DNA of 64,000 nt, taken from contig NZ_FPBV01000006.1 in NCBI RefSeq assembly GCF_900116805.1, positions 123,789 through 187,788 of the forward strand. Reading direction: 5' to 3'. The DNA comes from Paenalicyclobacillus macrosporangiidus (GTDB lineage: Bacteria > Bacillota > Bacilli > Alicyclobacillales > Alicyclobacillaceae). Position numbers and translations under genes: made by a program. Positions 59,828 through 64,000 of this stretch are shown here, piece after piece. Within the stretch, counting starts at the first letter, position 1, and every line of letters starts with the position of its first letter. Under the pieces are notes generated by a model, which saw nothing but the letters and a program-made list of their open reading frames with translations, had not been told where the DNA came from and did not search any database.

Positions 59828-60415
59828 GTGGCGGCGATTGCGGCGGTGGTTCCCGTTGTGGCTCTCGCTGTGCCTTCCGCTGCGGCTTTCGCTGTGGCTC
59901 TGAGGCTTGGTCCGCGCGCCGCCTCCCGTCCGGTGGCGTCCTCCCCTGCGGCGCATATATTGCAGCAGGGGGTGAGGGCGGTGGTCGCGGCTCTTTTCTT
60001 CTGGGCACTGGCCGTCTACGGCGCCTTGACGGTGGTGCGGCAGGTGAGCCGTCGCCTGAGACGCCGGATCCGGCAAAATCTGCATCCGGTTGCGGTCGTG
60101 TTGATGGTACAGAACTCCGAGGCACACATTGAAGGCGTCCTGCGATCCATCTTCCTCAGCACCGCACTGGGTCAACGGGAGTGGCGGATCTTGGTCTTCG
60201 ACATGGGTTCCACGGACGACACACCGCACATCGTCCAGCGCATGGCGATGCAGCACGACGGGTTGGAATACGTGCGGATCGAAGAAGAAGGTGAGTTCGT
60301 CCAACAGTTGGCGCGGGTCTGCGCCGAGGGCGGCCTGGTCGGCTGCATCTACGACCTGCGCGTCAGCGGGATGCTCTGCGACGTGGCGCGCGACATCCGC
60401 CTGCTCTGCGGGTAG
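59828..60415 (+). CDS. Truncated family 2 glycosyltransferase-like membrane protein
   Basis: The 195-residue frame has an Ala/Val/Arg-rich N-terminus (suspect), a membrane segment at about 50-66 (VRAVVAALFFWALAVYGALT), then VAVVLMVQNSEAHIEGVLRS and VFDMGSTDDTPHIVQRM, the first part of a GT2 fold. It ends shortly after, without the later acidic and QxxRW motifs. It could be a degraded glycosyltransferase or a small regulator with this fold. Start is uncertain: GTG 59828 or GTGs near 59972; the 5' part is low complexity with repeats of GTGGCTNTCGCTGTG-like sequence. Confidence 0.5.
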   Translation: MAAIAAVVPVVALAVPSAAAFAVALRLGPRAASRPVASSPAAHILQQGVRAVVAALFFWALAVYGALTVVRQVSRRLRRRIRQNLHPVAVVLMVQNSEAHIEGVLRSIFLSTALGQREWRILVFDMGSTDDTPHIVQRMAMQHDGLEYVRIEEEGEFVQQLARVCAEGGLVGCIYDLRVSGMLCDVARDIRLLCG

Positions 60416-60672
60416 GAGAGCGTTTGGTATGTGCGGGTTAGGCTCGGACATGGGGAAGATTGGTGGAGAATCGGGACAAAAGTCCTATGTGAGCAATCTA
60501 GCATTCTTCCTAGAAGCAGGGATATAATTTTGGCATCGGGGTGTGACTCCTGCAGCAATCATCGCAGCAACGGCTTGTCCTCACTAGCATTATAGCAGCG
60601 GTCTGCTTTTGAGGTCCTGCGGGGATCATGAGTGAGGCAGGCGACTCATTCAACCCAGCACACGTCACAGCA

Positions 60673-60704
60673 CTCAGAATGGATGATTCCAATTCTGAGG
60701 AGGA
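60673..60704 (+). promoter_or_regulatory. Stem-loop overlapping the ribosome site of the 31-residue peptide gene
   Basis: CTCAGAAT (60673-60680) pairs with ATTCTGAG (60692-60699), loop 11 bases. The last bases are part of GAGGAGG, the ribosome site of the peptide gene. Folding would partly hide it. Local RNA thermosensor or attenuation control is inferred. Confidence 0.5.
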
Positions 60705-60711
60705 ACCACCG

Positions 60712-60807
60712 ATGCAGAAGATTAAGGCTGGACTCATTTTTGGGGCAATTGTGTTGTTTTCCATTGCGGCGCAGGCTGGTGTTGGTGGCAACCCGGGAAG
60801 CTGGTAA
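60712..60807 (+). CDS. 31-residue exported peptide, possible signal precursor
   Basis: The protein is MQKIKAGLIFGAIVLFSIAA then QAGVGGNPGSW. Residues 1-22 form a signal or membrane segment with a likely cut AQA|G, giving a nonapeptide GVGGNPGSW. ATG 60712 is preceded by GAGGAGGAACCACC. A terminator follows 8 bp after the stop, so the transcript encodes only this peptide. The next genes encode a DUF5317 protein and a membrane GGDEF/HD-GYP enzyme. Size and context fit a secreted pheromone, but no receptor is identified. Confidence 0.6.
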   Translation: MQKIKAGLIFGAIVLFSIAAQAGVGGNPGSW

Positions 60808-60814
60808 CGTGCGA

Positions 60815-60843
60815 GGGGCCGGGCAAGACTCGGCCCATTTTTC
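60815..60843 (+). terminator. Terminator after the 31-residue peptide gene
   Basis: GGGCCG / CGGCCC with loop GGCAAGACT, followed by ATTTTTC. Confidence 0.75.
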
Positions 60844-60873
60844 GCATTAATCGTTGTCGAATGAGGTGGGATT

Positions 60874-61443
60874 TTGGCATTCCAGGTACTTACCATCTTC
60901 TCGGGTATGCTCATCGGGTGGTTTCGCAGAGGCAGCCTGTGGTCGATACCCTACGTTTCCCTACGGTTAGTGTGGATTCTTCCGTTAGCGTATCTGAGTC
61001 AAGTCGTGTCTATTCACCATCTGTGGGGAGTTTGGTATGAGCTTTTTCTGGTGTTCAGTTACATATTGTTGATCATCTTTTGTGGGATCAACATACGGGC
61101 ACCAGGAGTTATTTGGGCGATGGCCGGAACGATAGCGAACTTAGCCGTGATGGTCTGCAATGGTTTGCGAATGCCCGCTTATATTCCGGCAGTGCAAAAA
61201 ATGAATGCCGCATTGGTTCCTCTTTTGGAAGAAGGGACCTACGGTAAGAGCGTGGCTATGTCCACGCATACACACCTGAATTTTCTCGGTGATATCTTTT
61301 ACTTTGATGTACCGCCTGGGAGCTTGATTAGCATTGGCGATATTCTGATAGCTATTGGCATCGTTATATTTATTCAACACGCGATGCGTTCGGAAAGAAG
61401 GGTTCGTTCGAGTGGCGACGGGCAACCGAACACTACTCAGTAG
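60874..61443 (+). CDS. DUF5317-type membrane protein
   Basis: The 189-residue protein has four membrane segments (about 1-20, 28-46, 60-73 and 158-172) and conserved-looking NGLRMPAYIPA, THTHLNFLGDIFYFDVPPGS and SIGDILIAIGIVIF, which match my recollection of DUF5317 proteins. Function unknown. TTG start after TGAGGTGGGATT. Its 3' end overlaps the next gene's GTG start by 32 bp, so it is in an operon with the GGDEF/HD-GYP protein. Its DNA is clearly AT-richer than the chromosome average. Confidence 0.65.
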   Translation: MAFQVLTIFSGMLIGWFRRGSLWSIPYVSLRLVWILPLAYLSQVVSIHHLWGVWYELFLVFSYILLIIFCGINIRAPGVIWAMAGTIANLAVMVCNGLRMPAYIPAVQKMNAALVPLLEEGTYGKSVAMSTHTHLNFLGDIFYFDVPPGSLISIGDILIAIGIVIFIQHAMRSERRVRSSGDGQPNTTQ

Positions 61444-63238
61444 CATGGGGATTCTGTATGCGGTTGTACTGTGGGTGGCCGTTGCCACGTGGGATAAGGT
61501 AACTCAGCCGGAAGTTACCATTCCTGATTGGGTTGTTCTGTACAGCTTGACGGGTTTCCTTTTATTGGTAGAACGGTTTTATATATTGGTAACGAATGAC
61601 GAACGCATAAATCTAGAATCTGTGTATCTCATTGGGTTCTGCCTCGTTTATCCAATCGGTGTCACCGCATGGGCAGGCCTGCTATACGCGTTAATCTCGA
61701 GCATCAGATATAAACGTCATTGGCATACCCAACTTGTGAACGGTACGGTATGGACTCTCTGTGCCCTTGTGGCGCAGCGTACATATGTATTACTGAGTGG
61801 ATCGAGTTTATTCACCCCAAATCAACTGCTGGCTATCATTGGGTTCAGCTTAACGTACTTTGTCGTCAATGTAGTGTTGCTCAGTGTGTACTTCGGACTG
61901 AGAAAAGGTTTGGCGGGCATTCGCCTTTTTTTTCAAAGCATGGGCACCCGGTTTTTCATCGTCTATGCCGTCACCGTGATGATCGGTATCCTGTTGGCGG
62001 TCGTACTGCAGCACTCCGGCCTGGCAGGCGCCCTGTTGTTCACGGGGCTCATCCTGCTGGTGTCGTACACCTACCGCGACTACTTCAAGATGGCCAACCA
62101 CTTCAAAGAGTTGGCCATCAAGGATGAGCTGACCGGGCTGCACAACCACCGGTACATTCAATCGTGCGTGGACCGACTGATTGAGGAAAAGCGTCCGTTC
62201 GCGTTCCTCATGATGGATATTGACCACTTCAAACGCTACAACGAGGTCTGGGGCCACGTACGGGGAGACGAAGCCCTGAAGAAGGTGGCGGACGTGTTGC
62301 GCGAGCGGCGGCTGCCGGGTGAGGAAATCGCCCGGTACAGCGGCGAGGAGTTCGCCATTGTGCTGCCGGATTACGACCTGCCGCAGGCCCAATTGAAAGC
62401 GGAGTTGCTGCGCCGCGCGGTCGAAGAGACCAGTTTTCCGGGCGCCGAACGGCTGCCCGGCAAGCGTGTGACCGTGAGCATCGGCGTAGCCCATTATCCG
62501 CAGCAGGCCAAGGACAAAAAGGAACTCATGGTGATGGTGGACGACGCCTTGTACAAAGGCAAGTTCACCGGCCGAAACAAGGTGTCCTTGTACACCTCCG
62601 TGCTCGACGAGATGAAAAACGATCTCGCCGTGCAGGAAGAGGACGAGGAGATCATCCGGACCATCAAGGTGTTTCTTGCGATTCTCAACTCGAAGGATCG
62701 ATACACCTACGCGCACACTGAGCGCGACGTCATCTATGCCACTGCGCTCGCGCGCCGCATTGGTCTGCCGGAGCACCAGATCCGTTACCTGCGGTTTGGC
62801 GCTTTCCTGCACGACATCGGGAAGGTCGAGATTCCCATCGAGGTGCTGACCAAGCGGGGGCCGCTCACCCGCGAAGAGTGGCAGATCATGAAGAGCCACG
62901 TCGAAATCGGGGTCAACATCGCGAAGCCCATCCGCAGCTTGGCTCCGTGTCTTCCAATCATCCGCCATCACCACGAACGGTTTGACGGCACCGGGTATCC
63001 GGACGGCCTGAAAGGATATGACATTCCGCTCGAGGCACGCATCCTCACCATCGCCGACAGCTTCGATGCAATGACGACCAGCCGTCCGTATCAACGCAAG
63101 CGTTCCATGGAGGAGGCCTTCGTCGAGCTGAGGTCTTGTGCGGGACGGCAGTTCGATCCGGAGTTGGTGGAACCATTCATCGAGGTGGTTCAGGAGATTG
63201 GGTTGCTGTCGGAGGACGCCGAGGAGACGTACGCGTGA
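61412..63238 (+). CDS. Membrane GGDEF-HD-GYP protein (c-di-GMP metabolism)
   Basis: The 608-residue protein has six to eight membrane helices in residues 1 to about 215 (a MASE-like sensor), a GGDEF domain (about 225-395) and HD-GYP (about 425-600). The GGDEF site reads YSGEEF with DIDHFKRYN before it. The HD-GYP domain keeps FLHDIGK, KSHVEIG, HHHERFDGTGYPDG and IADSFDAMTT, so c-di-GMP hydrolysis should be active; the synthase half has a changed first glycine. GTG 61412 is chosen because the frame upstream overlaps the DUF5317 gene. The first ~520 bp are AT-rich and the rest is GC-rich, as if joined from two sources. Confidence 0.88.
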   Translation: MATGNRTLLSSMGILYAVVLWVAVATWDKVTQPEVTIPDWVVLYSLTGFLLLVERFYILVTNDERINLESVYLIGFCLVYPIGVTAWAGLLYALISSIRYKRHWHTQLVNGTVWTLCALVAQRTYVLLSGSSLFTPNQLLAIIGFSLTYFVVNVVLLSVYFGLRKGLAGIRLFFQSMGTRFFIVYAVTVMIGILLAVVLQHSGLAGALLFTGLILLVSYTYRDYFKMANHFKELAIKDELTGLHNHRYIQSCVDRLIEEKRPFAFLMMDIDHFKRYNEVWGHVRGDEALKKVADVLRERRLPGEEIARYSGEEFAIVLPDYDLPQAQLKAELLRRAVEETSFPGAERLPGKRVTVSIGVAHYPQQAKDKKELMVMVDDALYKGKFTGRNKVSLYTSVLDEMKNDLAVQEEDEEIIRTIKVFLAILNSKDRYTYAHTERDVIYATALARRIGLPEHQIRYLRFGAFLHDIGKVEIPIEVLTKRGPLTREEWQIMKSHVEIGVNIAKPIRSLAPCLPIIRHHHERFDGTGYPDGLKGYDIPLEARILTIADSFDAMTTSRPYQRKRSMEEAFVELRSCAGRQFDPELVEPFIEVVQEIGLLSEDAEETYA

Positions 63239-63291
63239 GATCGGCGGGTGAGCAGCCGTAAAGGCATCGAATCGGATCCACATCGCGCATC

Positions 63292-63315
63292 GCCGGCTTG
63301 GGGGCCGGCTTTTTG
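63292..63315 (+). terminator. Terminator after the GGDEF-HD-GYP gene
   Basis: GCCGGC / GCCGGC around TTGGGG, followed by TTTTTG. Confidence 0.7.
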
Positions 63316-64000
63316 TACATCACCCGCCCTTGCGCGATGGTCCGACGGGGTGTCTCCGTCCGCAGTCAGGGCGGTTAAAACAAATTGTGTTTCATTGCCG
63401 GACTGGGCGGGGGAATAACGACACATTCGCGTCTATGTCGTCAGCCCAGGGGACCAATCGCCATGGTTTCGTACGTATCCAGCCATACGGACGGGATCGA
63501 CGGCATGAATAAAACAATTCTTTCATCTTCAATTCGATCCACCCGAGCCCCGATAACATGGTGTTACTACTACGCTATTTTGTCCGAAGGTTGACGGTGT
63601 CTGATGTCCTGATTCTGACGAAGGCAATGTCCGAGTCAAGCGGTTGCTCCACTTTGGCTGGTCATGGTGACGAGCTAAAATGTCCGATTTCGGGCCTACA
63701 GGTGACATAAGATTGAATGACGACGCAAATTGTCCGTTTTAGTGCATTCTGGGGACGGCCTGGACATTGACGCTCGTCTTGCCGAGGGAACTATTCCCTC
63801 TTTAGCAATGGGCTCTTCACTCTAACGAGGGGATTAGGACCAACAGTCCATGAGTTAGGGCCGAATCCACAAATGCGTGGATTCAGCCACCGTAACCAGT
63901 ATGGGTGTTAAAGTCTCAAGTAGTGGTGTAAAATCCGTCGTTCACAATTGACGACGAAGCCACCGTGCGTGTCTACTAGAAAGTGACGCAACCAACTAGT
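63316..64000. other. Gene-free 685-bp right end
   Basis: No reading frame longer than about 70 codons looks coding. Besides the TGTCCG repeats at 63581-63736 there is one hairpin GAATCCAC / GTGGATTC (63864-63885). The region is AT-richer than the chromosome to the left and may be the edge of a mobile element. Confidence 0.5.
63581..63736. repeat. Four TGTCCG repeats about 50 bp apart, IS-end-like
   Basis: TGTCCG occurs at 63581, 63628, 63681 and 63731 (steps of 47, 53 and 50 bp), three of them within AA/TTTGTCCG or AAATGTCCG contexts. Multiple spaced end repeats are a feature of IS21-family elements. No transposase is in the window, so this is either an element end that continues to the right or a remnant. 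Confidence 0.4.

Noticed and set aside
1..64000. CRISPR arrays, tRNA or rRNA genes
   Set aside because: No regularly spaced repeat-spacer array, tRNA cloverleaf or rRNA segment was noticed while reading.

Overview
The window looks like the chromosome of a high-GC, spore-forming Firmicute. The best guess is an Alicyclobacillus-like member of the Bacillales, inferred from GC-rich coding with GTG/TTG starts and AGGAGG ribosome sites, an alpha/beta small acid-soluble spore protein, a Spo0E-like phosphatase, DegS/DegU, TagA, and c-di-AMP and c-di-GMP riboswitches. No rRNA, tRNA, CRISPR array, plasmid origin or intact transposase was seen. All functions are read from sequence motifs without database searches.

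Layout. (1) 1-7.6 kb is the end of a prophage: a partial tail-fibre gene, an opposite-strand glycosyltransferase, a lysis cassette (permuted papain-like protein, XhlA-like protein, DUF1906-type endolysin, one-TM protein), then small genes behind a promoter with two palindromic operators, including a tiny HTH protein overlapping a protein built of homing-endonuclease-associated repeats. (2) 7.8-16.8 kb: metallo-beta-lactamase (MBL)-fold hydrolases, a polysaccharide deacetylase, a TVP38/DedA-type protein, a sugar or glycerol-phosphate ABC transporter operon ending in a HAD phosphatase, and an MBL/MEMO-like pair. (3) 16.8-20 kb: a c-di-AMP riboswitch with terminator in front of an OpuC-type compatible-solute transporter; then queC and another MBL protein. 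(4) 21.8-28.7 kb: a cluster built around c-di-GMP. It holds an orphan NarL/DegS-type kinase with a TPR protein carrying a damaged HD-GYP domain, a c-di-GMP-I riboswitch over a 56-residue secreted peptide, a KaiC-like ATPase with a winged-HTH/LuxR regulator, and a second c-di-GMP-I riboswitch with terminator upstream of a GGDEF-EAL protein. (5) 28.7-45.5 kb: metabolism and transport. This includes 3-hydroxybutyrate dehydrogenase, an MFS exporter, a ZIP metal transporter behind a perfect 25-bp palindrome, a complete liv branched-chain amino acid operon, quinone oxidoreductase, pterin dehydratase, a BirA-controlled biotin ECF transporter with an ATPase-EcfT fusion, YkuS, proC, a MoaB-type protein and dienelactone hydrolase. 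(6) 45.6-57.8 kb: an ECF sigma factor with a membrane DUF4179-like partner divergent from a secreted HELTH metalloprotease, phosphoglucomutase, a cold-shock protein with a long leader, a second HELTH protease, Spo0E-like, tagA, SASP and metK. (7) 58-63.2 kb: degS-degU, a truncated glycosyltransferase-like protein, a 31-residue exported peptide, a DUF5317 protein and a membrane GGDEF/HD-GYP protein whose 5' part is AT-rich. (8) 63.3-64 kb: non-coding, with four TGTCCG repeats about 50 bp apart that resemble the end of an IS21-type element.

How it fits together. Nucleotide second messengers dominate. c-di-AMP sets osmolyte uptake. c-di-GMP is probably made or broken down by the GGDEF-EAL and GGDEF/HD-GYP proteins, and is sensed by two riboswitches in the same 64 kb, one of which sits over the GGDEF-EAL gene itself and so may form a feedback loop. 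Two very small exported peptide genes sit directly beside these signalling genes. They and the KaiC-like/wHTH-LuxR pair are the best candidates for undescribed biology here.
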